From Burkholderiales bacterium (lineage in GTDB: Bacteria > Pseudomonadota > Gammaproteobacteria > Burkholderiales > SG8-39), in NCBI GenBank assembly GCA_014860445.1, contig JACZJT010000069.1, forward strand, positions 1 to 64,000: a stretch of 64,000 nucleotides of DNA, given 5' to 3'. The notes under the pieces were generated by a model. It saw only the letters and a list, made by a program, of their open reading frames with translations, ran no database searches and was not told the DNA's origin. Numbering within the stretch: the stretch's first letter is position 1; the number at the start of each line of letters is the position of its first letter. The position numbers were made by a program, and so were the translations under genes. Positions 18,314-27,641 of this stretch are shown here, piece by piece.

Positions 18314-19561
18314 TCACCGGTCGCCCACATGGTGAAAATGGCCCTGGTCGTGTCGGGGCAGCAGGTAGACCATAACGTTGGCCACCAGCATGGTCCCCGC
18401 CAATGCATAGAACACCGCAGCCAATCCCCAGGTGTCCGCGATCATGCCCCCGGCCAGTGGCGCCGCTCCGGACAACAAGGATTGCGCGCCGAACAGCACG
18501 CTGGTGGCGCTCCCCGCCATATCAGGCGGAGTCAGGTCCATCATCCAGCTATGCACTACCGGCCGGACCGCGAACAGCAGGAAACCCAGGAGCGAAATTC
18601 CGGCTATGAACAGAACCTCGTTTCCGGCTAGCGTGAGTGCGGCGATGGCAACAGTCGATCCCGACAACCCGGCCAGAACCACCGGCCTGCGACCGATCCG
18701 ATCCGACCAGGTGCCGGCTATGGGGCCGGCAATCATTCCGCCGAACTGCATCGCTGCAATACCGATCCCGACCAGCGTAGGCCCGACTTGCAAAACATTA
18801 GCGAGATAGAGTGGAATGAACAACAACAGGCCGCTTTGCGCCATGGAGCGCACCCCGGCCATCAGCGCCAGCCCGACAACGGCCCGGTCCCGAAGCAAGG
18901 TAACAATGCCGGTGAAATACTCACCCAGACTCATGCCACGTTTAGTGTGGTCGTTTTGGCCGGGCAAATGCGAATCCCGTGACATCAGTACCGCTCCGAT
19001 AAGGGCGGCAATAAGAAACACCGGCAAGGCACTGATCTTCGCGGTGCTCTGCCACGTCAAACCGAGCAGCAGTACACCCATGGCCAGGGGCGCGACAATG
19101 TCGCCGAAGCTTGCCCCGAAGGCATGTATGGAAAGCGCGTAGCCCCGGCTGTTGGGATACAGTCGTGACAGGAATGAAATTGCCGGCGGATGCCAAAGGT
19201 TATTGGTCGCCCCTATCAGCATCATCATCGCCACCAGGAACGTCATCCCCATGGCCCAGCCGCAAGCCATGAACGCCAGCGCACCTAGCGACAATGACAG
19301 CACCATCAGTAACACCCTGCGGCCCGTAACATCGACCAACAGGCCGCTGGCGAAATTGGCTGCAAAGGCGCTGAAATGGAAAATGGTGAACAGCGCGCCG
19401 ACCGCCGTATAGCTCAATTCCAGGTCGCGTTGGATGAACGGCAATAGCACATAGATCGAACCGATAATCCAATGGGTGCCGGCATGGCCAAACCCGACCA
19501 AAAAAACGGTTCCCTGACTTCTCCACTCCAGACCCGTCAGGCGTTCGATAGACGCAATCAA
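18314..19561 (-). CDS. major facilitator superfamily (MFS) transporter
   Basis: The product is 415 residues with twelve hydrophobic segments. The MFS loop 2-3 signature is visible as GLLVDVTGRRVLLM near residue 75, and a second copy, GTWSDRIGRRPVVLAG, lies in the C-terminal half near residue 275. The substrate is unknown. It lies 101 bp downstream of the TRAP permease gene on the same strand and may be the last gene of the carboxylase/TRAP operon. Confidence 0.88.
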   Translation of the reverse strand: MIASIERLTGLEWRSQGTVFLVGFGHAGTHWIIGSIYVLLPFIQRDLELSYTAVGALFTIFHFSAFAANFASGLLVDVTGRRVLLMVLSLSLGALAFMACGWAMGMTFLVAMMMLIGATNNLWHPPAISFLSRLYPNSRGYALSIHAFGASFGDIVAPLAMGVLLLGLTWQSTAKISALPVFLIAALIGAVLMSRDSHLPGQNDHTKRGMSLGEYFTGIVTLLRDRAVVGLALMAGVRSMAQSGLLLFIPLYLANVLQVGPTLVGIGIAAMQFGGMIAGPIAGTWSDRIGRRPVVLAGLSGSTVAIAALTLAGNEVLFIAGISLLGFLLFAVRPVVHSWMMDLTPPDMAGSATSVLFGAQSLLSGAAPLAGGMIADTWGLAAVFYALAGTMLVANVMVYLLPRHDQGHFHHVGDR

Positions 19562-19662
19562 AAGAGTGTCCTAATAAGGCCCAAGTTAGACTGAATCCAT
19601 CCGTCGTCGTGCCGAATTAAGGCGAGCAGTCGGTACGCCGGATTCTTCAACGCTTAGCCCGC

Positions 19663-21606
19663 CTAAGTAGCCGGATTGTTTACCTTGACCTCGTTCGCCC
19701 CAATGCGGTGCCAGATGACGAGGAACGTCATCAATCCGAGCCCGAAAACATCCATGTACCACGCGCCGGATATCATACCCAGCGGCGCAGCAATACACAA
19801 AATACGCAATGGCCAACCGACGCCGCGCAGGTAGTATCCTCCTGTTCCGATGGCGAACAACCAGCACGCGGCCAATCCGATGAGCAGCACCCGGGCGATG
19901 GCGCCAGGCGAACCGATCAGCAGGATTTCCGGACGAAAAATAAAGAAAAACGGCAACGCAAATTTCATCACCGCGAGCTTCACGCTCTCAACTGCGATTG
20001 GCCACCAGTGTGTGCGAGTAATCGCAGACGCCGCATAGACTGCGGTACAGACCGGCGGCGTCAGGGCCGAGAGCAAGGCGCCGTAGAAAACAAAAAAGTG
20101 CGCGACCAGCGGCGGCAATCCGAAATTGACGAGGCCGGGGACGCACACTGCGGCAGCCAGAAGATACGCAGCCGTTGTCGGCATTCCCATGCCCAGCACC
20201 AGCGCCACGACCATGGTCAACAGGGTCAGCGGCAGTAAACCACTGGTGGCGCCGACGTAAATGATGGTCTCGCTTACCTTGATGCCGATGCCGGTCAGTC
20301 CGATCAGCGACAGGATGATCTGCGCGCAAACCAGCAGAGAAACCAGGCTGATGGTGTTCGCGGCGCCGCTTTTCGCACCTTCCAGTATCGCTTTCAATCT
20401 CGAACCCAACTCGGAAAGCCGCCACGAACCCATTACGATAAACAGCGTTACATTGACGGCGATTGCGTTGAAAGCGGCGAGCGCAGGCGACCTGCCACTG
20501 AACAGGGAGCCGATCAAGACCAGTATCGTCGCCAGCAAGGGAACGGCCTCGCGCCAGTTCAGCACCTCGCGCCAGGTCGGAATGTCCGCTGAATCCATGG
20601 CGCGCATCGTCTCGCGACGCGCTTCGACATCGATGCTCGCCCAGATACAGACATAGAACAAGAACGACGGTATCACCGCTGCCAGCGCCACAGTCGCGTA
20701 TGGGAGATTGAGCAGTTCGGCCATGATGAATGCGCCCGCTCCCATCACCGGGGGGGTGATCTGCCCCCCTGAAGAGGCGGTCGCTTCCACTGCGCCGGCG
20801 AATGCCGGCCGGTAGCCAAGCCTGATCATCGCCGGGATGGTGAAATTGCCCACGGTCGCGACATTGGCTACTGCAGCACCGTTGATCATCCCGAAAAACG
20901 CGCTGCCGACGTTGCACACCTTTGCCGCCCCGCCAGGGGACCTTCCTGCCGCGATCAGCGAAACCTTCATGAACGTTTCCGCCGCGTTGGTAGCAAGCAG
21001 GAAACAACCGAACAGGATAAAAATAGTGATCAGACTGGCGGATAAACCGGTTACCGTTCCCCAAATACCCTCCGTACTCAGATATAGATGCTCGATCAGG
21101 TAGGAAGGCGAGATAGGCGGGTGACCCCAGTTCCCGGAAAGCGAATCACCAAACAGCGTGTAGACGATCATCAGCAATGCCAGCGCCGGGAGAATCGGAC
21201 CGCTGGAGCGCCTCCCACTCTCAAGAATCAGCGCCAGCAGCGCGCCGCCGAGGATGAATTCGATCGGCCGTGCGACGGTCGAGATGGCTGTTGAGAGCCG
21301 CTCGTCCTCGGCAATCATGTATGCGCATGATCCGATAACCAAAATCACCGCGACAAAATTGAAAACATTACCGACGGTGAGCCAACGGCCGCCGTGTTTG
21401 CGAATATCGGAAAACTTCAGATACGCGAGCGTCAGGCCCAGTGCGACGTGAACGCTGCGCTGGACCAACGGCGCGAGTTGCCCGAAACCCGCCGTATACA
21501 AATGAAACAGCACGAATAGAACCGCGACAACGGTGGTGATGGATTCATAGACGAGCACGGCGCGCGCGCCTGTGCCGGGTCGGTCGACCTTAGGTGCTGC
21601 CATCAT
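19663..21606 (-). CDS. TRAP transporter permease, fused 4TM/12TM subunits (TAXI type)
   Basis: The product is 647 residues. The N-terminal 170 residues give about four or five membrane helices of the small (DctQ-like) subunit, fused to a DctM-like domain. DctM landmarks include FFGMINGAAVANVATVGNFTIP, ATASSGGQITPPVMGAGAF and LVLGMGMPTTAAYLLAA. Such fusions pair with TAXI solute-binding proteins and use an ion gradient to import organic acids. The matching TAXI protein is encoded just upstream, 88 bp away. Confidence 0.92.
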   Translation of the reverse strand: MMAAPKVDRPGTGARAVLVYESITTVVAVLFVLFHLYTAGFGQLAPLVQRSVHVALGLTLAYLKFSDIRKHGGRWLTVGNVFNFVAVILVIGSCAYMIAEDERLSTAISTVARPIEFILGGALLALILESGRRSSGPILPALALLMIVYTLFGDSLSGNWGHPPISPSYLIEHLYLSTEGIWGTVTGLSASLITIFILFGCFLLATNAAETFMKVSLIAAGRSPGGAAKVCNVGSAFFGMINGAAVANVATVGNFTIPAMIRLGYRPAFAGAVEATASSGGQITPPVMGAGAFIMAELLNLPYATVALAAVIPSFLFYVCIWASIDVEARRETMRAMDSADIPTWREVLNWREAVPLLATILVLIGSLFSGRSPALAAFNAIAVNVTLFIVMGSWRLSELGSRLKAILEGAKSGAANTISLVSLLVCAQIILSLIGLTGIGIKVSETIIYVGATSGLLPLTLLTMVVALVLGMGMPTTAAYLLAAAVCVPGLVNFGLPPLVAHFFVFYGALLSALTPPVCTAVYAASAITRTHWWPIAVESVKLAVMKFALPFFFIFRPEILLIGSPGAIARVLLIGLAACWLFAIGTGGYYLRGVGWPLRILCIAAPLGMISGAWYMDVFGLGLMTFLVIWHRIGANEVKVNNPAT

Positions 21607-21694
21607 ATCGGGCTCCTCCTGCGCTTCCCATGCAATATGCGGTCTGCAGCTCGGCCGAGGCGTACCTCGGTCGAGCCGATCCGATTTCTAATTC

Positions 21695-22687
21695 TTATTT
21701 CGTTTCCGGAGGAATCAGGCTATCCGGAACCTTGTATCCACGCGACCGGAAGAATTTCACTGCACCGCTATGCAGGGGAATATTTAATGCGGCAGCGGCG
21801 GCAATCGATTCTTTCATGATATCCATGCCTTTCATGTCCGGGAACGCGGCGGCCTGAATATCCTGGCCTTTCACCAGTGCGTCGAGCATGGTCATCACCT
21901 GGTCATCGGTCATGCTGTCGCTGTAGGCGAACTCACCGATGGTCTGGACCGGCGTCGTTATCGCGCCCACGCCTTCAATCGAGTTTGCCGGGATGTCCGA
22001 AAATGCCACATACGGCAGTTTGGCCTGCACCTTGGTCACCTGCTCCGGCGTGAACCCAAGAACGCTGATCGGCGTGAGTGCGCGCAGTTCGAGCGTGGTC
22101 CCGTCCAGGCTGGTACGCGAGCCCGCCTTGGCGTAACCGATAGAGCGTCCGTCCTTGACCGCGGCGACCGCGTCCGACAGCGTCGCCACGAAATAGTCCG
22201 GCTTGACGTCAACCGCGGCGAGAATTTGCTGGACAAGGTTCTCGGTTGCCGAACCACGCTGCCCGGCAGTGAACTTCTTGCCGGTCAGGTCGTTCAACGT
22301 CTTTACGCCGGAGTCTGTGCGCACGACGTAAAACTGCATCGATGCGCTATGCACCCACAGGATGCGCAGCTTCGGCGCCGGGTTGCCGGCGAACTTGGCA
22401 AGGCCCTTGTACGCCTGATAGACGGTCGCGAACGTTCCCAGACCGAAATTGATCTGTCCGCGAGCGAGACGCGCGAGATTATCGACCGCACCACCGGTCG
22501 CGAGCACCGTCACGTTAAGTTTGTCAGCTGCGTGAGTGTTGATCGCCTTGGTTGCAGCCACAGCATAGGTGTAGTGAACCGAGCCAATGGCAGTTGACCC
22601 ATATGCTATGCGGTCTGCGGCTACGACGCCCTGGCTCACCAACAGGGCGGCGCCCAAAGCAGCCAGTCGAACAATTTGCTTTTTCAT
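21695..22687 (-). CDS. TAXI-family TRAP solute-binding protein
   Basis: The product is 330 residues with a signal peptide (about residues 1-23, ending GVVAA). TAXI landmarks are YGSTAIGSVHYTYAVAATKA near the mature N-terminus, the VTVLATGGAVDNLARLARGQ segment, and GKKFTAGQRGSATENLVQQIL. It is periplasmic and delivers ligand to the fused permease downstream. The start is supported by AGGAGAAAC immediately upstream. The ligand is probably an organic acid processed by the neighbouring CoA-transferase and carboxylase genes (inference). Confidence 0.92.
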   Translation of the reverse strand: MKKQIVRLAALGAALLVSQGVVAADRIAYGSTAIGSVHYTYAVAATKAINTHAADKLNVTVLATGGAVDNLARLARGQINFGLGTFATVYQAYKGLAKFAGNPAPKLRILWVHSASMQFYVVRTDSGVKTLNDLTGKKFTAGQRGSATENLVQQILAAVDVKPDYFVATLSDAVAAVKDGRSIGYAKAGSRTSLDGTTLELRALTPISVLGFTPEQVTKVQAKLPYVAFSDIPANSIEGVGAITTPVQTIGEFAYSDSMTDDQVMTMLDALVKGQDIQAAAFPDMKGMDIMKESIAAAAALNIPLHSGAVKFFRSRGYKVPDSLIPPETK

Positions 22688-22760
22688 GTTTCTCCTCCTT
22701 CGATTTTAAATACACACTTTCCAAATTCCTCCCTCAGCCGAGAAAGGGTTGGATCCGATA

Positions 22761-24323
22761 CTAGGGACGCACTCCCGATTTCATTTTCACACCGACGTCC
22801 GTCTTGAGCCGTTCCTGCGCCAATTCGATGAACCGGCACAGGTAGCCCCGGGTTTCGCGCGGATCAATAATGTCCTCCACGCCAAAGGCTTCGGCGGTGA
22901 GAAATGGCGAGTCCAGCTCGCGCAGTTCCTCTTCGAGCTCTTTTTGCCGCGCCGCCGGATCTGCGGCATTCTGAATCTCGCGCTTGAACGCCGCAGCGAC
23001 GCCGCCTTCGACCGGCAGCGAACCCCATTCGGCCGATGGCCAGGCAATCTTGAAATCCAGACCGTTCTTGTCTGTCGTGCCCATGCCTGCCATGCCGTAG
23101 CACTTGCGGATGACCAACGTGAGTATCGGCACGGTCGCCTGCAGCCCGACATAGACAGCGCGCATGCCGTCGCGCAGGGTGGCCGCGGCTTCAGCCTGCA
23201 TGCCGACCATGAAACCGGGCAGGTCAACTAGAAAAATGAGCGGAATATGAAAGGTATCGCACAGCTCGGTAAAATGGATCTGCTTTCGCGCCGCTCTGAC
23301 GTCCATGGCTCCACCATAGACCATCGGGTTGTTCGCGATTATTCCGACTACCTTTCCGTTCATGCGCGCAAGAGAGGTAATCACGGCACGGCCATAGGTC
23401 GGTTGAATTTCGAAGATCGAGCCCCGGTCAGCCACCATTTCGATCAGTTTCTTCATGTTGTACGGCTGCCGCCGCTCCCGGGGCACCAGATTGAGCAGCG
23501 CTTCTTCGCGGCGATCTACGGGATCGTCGCAAACTGTCACCGGGGGCAATTCCCACACATTTCGCGGCATGTAACTTAGAAAGCGCCGGATCAGACGAAA
23601 GGCGTCCTCCTCGGTATCGGCCACGTTGTCGACCGTGCCTGCAGTGTCTACCGCCATCTTGGCGCCGCCGAGTTCTTCCTTGCTCACCTTTTGCCCCAGC
23701 GAGCGCTCGACCACCGGAGGTCCTGCCGCAAAGATCTGGCTAGTCCCCTTCACCATCACCGACCAATGCGACAGAATCGCACGCCCGGCCGGGCCACCCG
23801 CCGCCGTACCAAGAACCGCGCTGACCACGGGCACCGTTCCCAGAAGCTCCACGGCGCGTTCATACCCGTCCACGCCAGGGAATACGGTATGACCACGGCG
23901 CTTGGCCGAAGTCACCGTGCCGCCGGCGCCGTCGATCAGATTCACCAGCGGAATACGATAGCGTGCAGCCAGATCTTCGACGAAACCACCCTGTCCGCCC
24001 TTGCGCCGATCGCCGCCCCAACTGGTCCCGCCGCGCACGGTAAAGTCCTCGCCGCCTACAGCAACCGGCCGCCCGTCGATATTCGCCAGTCCCATTACGT
24101 AGGGAGCCGGCACCACCTTTGTGACCTGGCCATCCACGTAGGAGGCGTTGCCGGTCAGCTTGCCGACCTCCTGAAACGAGCCCGTATCCACGAGACCGCT
24201 AATCCGCTCGCGCACGGTAAGTCGTCCCTGCGCGTGGTGGCGGGCGACGGCCTCCTCCCCGCCCAAGTCTTCGGCCCATTTGCGCCGCAATGCAATTTCT
24301 TCAGCTTCCGGTAACCACGTCAT
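22761..24323 (-). CDS. biotin-dependent acyl-CoA carboxylase, carboxyltransferase subunit (copy 1)
   Basis: The product is 520 residues and covers both crotonase-like halves of a propionyl/methylcrotonyl-type carboxyltransferase. Landmarks are RLTVRERISGLVDTGSF at the N-terminus, GGTSWGGDRRKGGQGGFVEDLA, and in the C-terminal half VVGIIANNPMVYGGAMD and PLIFLVDLPGFMVG. It moves CO2 from carboxybiotin to an acyl-CoA. The ATG at 24323 has GAGGA upstream. It is a distant paralogue of the second carboxyltransferase gene at 26004, and the two flank the biotin carboxylase and biotin-carrier genes. Confidence 0.9.
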   Translation of the reverse strand: MTWLPEAEEIALRRKWAEDLGGEEAVARHHAQGRLTVRERISGLVDTGSFQEVGKLTGNASYVDGQVTKVVPAPYVMGLANIDGRPVAVGGEDFTVRGGTSWGGDRRKGGQGGFVEDLAARYRIPLVNLIDGAGGTVTSAKRRGHTVFPGVDGYERAVELLGTVPVVSAVLGTAAGGPAGRAILSHWSVMVKGTSQIFAAGPPVVERSLGQKVSKEELGGAKMAVDTAGTVDNVADTEEDAFRLIRRFLSYMPRNVWELPPVTVCDDPVDRREEALLNLVPRERRQPYNMKKLIEMVADRGSIFEIQPTYGRAVITSLARMNGKVVGIIANNPMVYGGAMDVRAARKQIHFTELCDTFHIPLIFLVDLPGFMVGMQAEAAATLRDGMRAVYVGLQATVPILTLVIRKCYGMAGMGTTDKNGLDFKIAWPSAEWGSLPVEGGVAAAFKREIQNAADPAARQKELEEELRELDSPFLTAEAFGVEDIIDPRETRGYLCRFIELAQERLKTDVGVKMKSGVRP

Positions 24324-24391
24324 TTCATCGTCCTCGATCAATTGGACTTACATCTGTTGGACTTACCACTACAGTGGCGCCGTCATCCGGC

Positions 24392-24613
24392 CTAGGTTTC
24401 GAGGATCGCAACAGCCTGGCCTTCCGTCACGGGTTCGCCTTCCTTCACCAGAATCTCCTTCAGCGTGCCCGCATCTTCCACGACGACCGGGATTTCCATT
24501 TTCATCGACTCCATGATCATCACAATGTCGCCCTCGGCCGCGGCGTCGCCTGCCTGCATCTTGATCTTCCAGACTGCTCCGGTTACCTCTGATTTGAGTT
24601 CTACTATTGCCAT
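24392..24613 (-). CDS. biotin carboxyl-carrier protein, stand-alone
   Basis: The product is 73 residues, little more than the biotinyl domain itself. The biotin-accepting lysine is in the canonical ESMKMEIP motif (K38), flanked by GDIVMIM and a closing GEPVTEGQAVAILE. The ATG at 24613 follows GGAGAG. It lies between biotin carboxylase and the first carboxyltransferase, so it is the swinging-arm subunit of this carboxylase. Confidence 0.93.
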   Translation of the reverse strand: MAIVELKSEVTGAVWKIKMQAGDAAAEGDIVMIMESMKMEIPVVVEDAGTLKEILVKEGEPVTEGQAVAILET

Positions 24614-24653
24614 TTTTCTTGCTCTCCATGTCATGTATTGGGGTGTTGAAAAA

Positions 24654-26000
24654 TCAGGACATCACTTCAGCCACGATGCCCGTATGGACCTGTCCCTCGC
24701 GAAAGGGGGTTGAACGAAGGATGGTCAACAACGCCGGAATATTGTTCTTCACGCCCTCGATCGCGAACGCCTCGAGTGCATCGCACAGCCGCGCGATAGC
24801 GGCTTCGCGCGTATTTGCGTGAACAATCACTTTGGCAAGCAAGGGGTCGTAGTGGGGCGTCACATCGCGCCCTTCCACATAGCCGGTTTCGATGCGCACG
24901 CTTGGGTCTACGGGGGGGCGGTATACCTTGAGTCTCCCGGGTGATGGAAAAAATCGCTTGGGATCTTCGGCATAGACCCGTGCCTGGATGGCGTGACCCT
25001 TCAGTTCGATGCGATCTGGCAAGATCGCCTCCAAGCGCTCGCCCGCAGCCGAGCGGATCTGCGCCTGAACCAGATCGACGCCGGTGACCTCCTCGGTCAC
25101 ACCGTGCTCGACCTGGAGCCTGGTGTTCATCTCCAGAAAAGAAAATGATCCGTCCGCGCCCATGAGCATTTCCACCGTGCCGATATTGTCGTAGCCCATC
25201 TTCTGCAGGATCGTCGCCACACTGTCGGCAAGGCCCTCGATCTGCTGGCGCGCGATCAGCGGCGCGGGTGCTTCCTCGATCATCTTCTGGTGCCGCCTCT
25301 GCACCGAGCAGTCGCGCTCGAACAAATGCCGTACCGCGCCGAAACGGTCGCCGAGCACCTGGAATTCGATGTGGCGCGGGCGTTCCAGTAGTTTTTCCAG
25401 ATACACCTCAGCATTGGCAAAGCCGCGCTGCGCCATGGAACGCGCTCGCTCCACTGCTTCGGCGAGTTGGCTCTCATCGTAAGCCGGTAGCATGCCGATA
25501 CCGCCGCCACCGGCCGCTGGTTTGATCAATACCGGAAAACCGATGCGTCTGGCCTCGGCGGCGACAATGTCCTTGTCCGCCGGCAAGATGCCCGAACCGC
25601 TGCCCACGGGCATTCCATACTCGATGGCCAGGTCGCGCGCGCGCGTCTTGTGCCCCATCGCCTCGATCCAGCGCGGCGCCGGCCCGATGAAACGCGTTCC
25701 CGAAGATTCCACACGGGTCGCAAAGGCCGAATTCTCTGAGAGAAAGCCGTAGCCCGGATGCATCGCGTCGGCGCGCGAACGCCGGAAGACACCGAGCAGA
25801 GTCTCCTGATTGAGGTAGCTTTCATGCGCAGGCGCGGGACCGATCGCGTGGGTTTCGCTGGCGAGCTCGAGATACGGTGCGCCGGCATCGGCCTCCGAAT
25901 ACACGGCGATCGAATGGATGCGCATGGCATTGAGCGCACGCAGGACCCGAGCGGCGACCGCCCCGCGATTGGCAACGATGACTCTGTCGAACATTTGCAT
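24654..26000 (-). CDS. biotin carboxylase subunit of an acyl-CoA carboxylase
   Basis: The product is 448 residues, the size of AccC-type single-domain biotin carboxylases with no fused BCCP. Landmarks are FDRVIVANRGAVAARVLRAL (N-terminal domain), the ATP-grasp glycine loop PAAGGGGIGM, EMNTRLQVEHGVTEEVTG (catalytic loop with Glu and Arg), and ARVYAEDP. It carboxylates biotin on the small carrier using ATP and bicarbonate. It is separated by only 3 bp from the upstream carboxyltransferase. Confidence 0.93.
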   Translation of the reverse strand: MQMFDRVIVANRGAVAARVLRALNAMRIHSIAVYSEADAGAPYLELASETHAIGPAPAHESYLNQETLLGVFRRSRADAMHPGYGFLSENSAFATRVESSGTRFIGPAPRWIEAMGHKTRARDLAIEYGMPVGSGSGILPADKDIVAAEARRIGFPVLIKPAAGGGGIGMLPAYDESQLAEAVERARSMAQRGFANAEVYLEKLLERPRHIEFQVLGDRFGAVRHLFERDCSVQRRHQKMIEEAPAPLIARQQIEGLADSVATILQKMGYDNIGTVEMLMGADGSFSFLEMNTRLQVEHGVTEEVTGVDLVQAQIRSAAGERLEAILPDRIELKGHAIQARVYAEDPKRFFPSPGRLKVYRPPVDPSVRIETGYVEGRDVTPHYDPLLAKVIVHANTREAAIARLCDALEAFAIEGVKNNIPALLTILRSTPFREGQVHTGIVAEVMS

Positions 26001-26003
26001 TCC

Positions 26004-27539
26004 TCAGAAAGTGGTCGGCCAGGTACGCATCAGGTGTTCGCCTACACCGTGAGTGAGGCGCGATTGATGCACCTCGAGCATGCGTATCAGGTAATTGCGC
26101 GTGTCGCTCGGCAGGACAACCGATTGCACCGCGTAAATCGATGCAATGTCCCAGACGGTGTTGCCGCGCGCCATTTCGGCAACTGCTTCGTCGTAGCCGG
26201 GGTCGCCCGGATTGAGACCATGCACGATACTGGCAGCGAAATTCGGGTCCATGAAACTGATTTCAGCTGTGGGCCAGGCAGCAAACTCGTCGGAATTGCG
26301 ACCACCGCCCATGTTGAGATAAGCCTGGCCATAACTCTTGCGTAGCACGATTGTCAGCTTGGGCACCGTGACCAGCGACAGTGCGCCCATGAAATTCACG
26401 ATCTTGCCCGGCGCGCGCTTGCGCTCCGCGTCGAGGCCGATGATGAATCCCGGTGTGTCCACGAGCATGACGATCGGAATATTGAAGGAATCGCACATGA
26501 CGGTGAGGGCGGTGGCTTTGTCGCACCCGTCCGCGTCCAGCGCCCCGCCCTTGAACAGCGGATTGTTGGCGATGATGCCGACACTGCGGCCGCCGATTCG
26601 CGCAAGCGCGGTCACCGCCACTTTGCCGAAGCGCGGCTTGAGTTCGAAGTAACTGTCGCGATCGACGATGGTCTTGATGACCTTGCGCACGTCGTACACC
26701 TGGGTACGCTTTGGCGGCAGCAGGTTCACGATATCTGCCATTCCTTCACCCGAGCCCGCAGGCACGGGAACTACGGGCGGCGCCTCATTGCAATGGGCCG
26801 GCATATACGAGAGAAACTTCTTGATCGCGTCCAGTGCCTCCTCGTCGGTATCGACCACCTGGTCGATCAGCCCGGTCACTTCGCTGTGCAGTTTCCAGCC
26901 CCCGATTTCTTCCGGGTCGACTTTCTCCTTGATCGCGAGCGACACGAGCTGGGGACTGGATACGGCCATGATCGCGCCCTTGCGCATTACGCTGAAATCC
27001 GAATAGCCGGTGTACCAGGTCGAGGAGCCATAGCACAGCCCCAGCACCGCGCCGGCCCAGGGCGTTTCGCGCATGCGCCGGTACTGGGTAGGATCGTTGC
27101 CGAGCATGGTGCCCATGCCGCGCGAGCCCATGGTATCGGGCATGCGCGCCCCCGAGGATTCGCCCAAAAATACCATCGGCAGGCCGCGCTGGCTCGCAAC
27201 CCGTTTCATCTGCCCGATCTTCCTGCCGTTGGTGGCGCTGCTGGAGGCTCCCTTGACAGTGAAGTCATTTGAGACAACGGCTACCTCGCGGCCGTCGATG
27301 CGCGCATAGCCCGCCACCTTCCCGTCTGCGGGCGTTTTTTCGCGCTCATGCTCGTAGGCTGCAGATGTTCCGAACAGTCCGGATTCCGTAAAGCTTCCCT
27401 GATCTACCAGGTAGGAAATGCGCTCGCGCGCGTTGAGCAGGCCGGCTGCGCGCCGTTTCTCCAGTTTCTCCGGCCCGCCCATTGCGAGGGCTTTTACACG
27501 CCGTTGCTCGAATTCCGCCAAGAGTTCTTCAAAAGCCAT
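26004..27539 (-). CDS. biotin-dependent acyl-CoA carboxylase, carboxyltransferase subunit (copy 2)
   Basis: The product is 511 residues and again contains both crotonase-like halves. Landmarks are LLNARERISYLVDQGSF, the SSSATNGRKIGQMKRVASQRG segment, SVGIIANNPLFKGGALDADG and PIVMLVDTPGFIIGLDAE. The first carboxyltransferase in this operon is clearly diverged from it, so the enzyme probably uses a hetero-oligomer of two related subunits. The start ATG at 27539 matches family N-termini. It lies 4 bp from the biotin carboxylase. Confidence 0.9.
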   Translation of the reverse strand: MAFEELLAEFEQRRVKALAMGGPEKLEKRRAAGLLNARERISYLVDQGSFTESGLFGTSAAYEHEREKTPADGKVAGYARIDGREVAVVSNDFTVKGASSSATNGRKIGQMKRVASQRGLPMVFLGESSGARMPDTMGSRGMGTMLGNDPTQYRRMRETPWAGAVLGLCYGSSTWYTGYSDFSVMRKGAIMAVSSPQLVSLAIKEKVDPEEIGGWKLHSEVTGLIDQVVDTDEEALDAIKKFLSYMPAHCNEAPPVVPVPAGSGEGMADIVNLLPPKRTQVYDVRKVIKTIVDRDSYFELKPRFGKVAVTALARIGGRSVGIIANNPLFKGGALDADGCDKATALTVMCDSFNIPIVMLVDTPGFIIGLDAERKRAPGKIVNFMGALSLVTVPKLTIVLRKSYGQAYLNMGGGRNSDEFAAWPTAEISFMDPNFAASIVHGLNPGDPGYDEAVAEMARGNTVWDIASIYAVQSVVLPSDTRNYLIRMLEVHQSRLTHGVGEHLMRTWPTTF

Positions 27540-27641
27540 TGTGTCGTCCTTGTTGGCCGCACTGCAGCTCAAGTGCGTTCGTCTGTTGAAATAAATAGCC
27601 AGCGCAATACACCGCGCCTTTCCCTCTGGCGACGTTTTTTA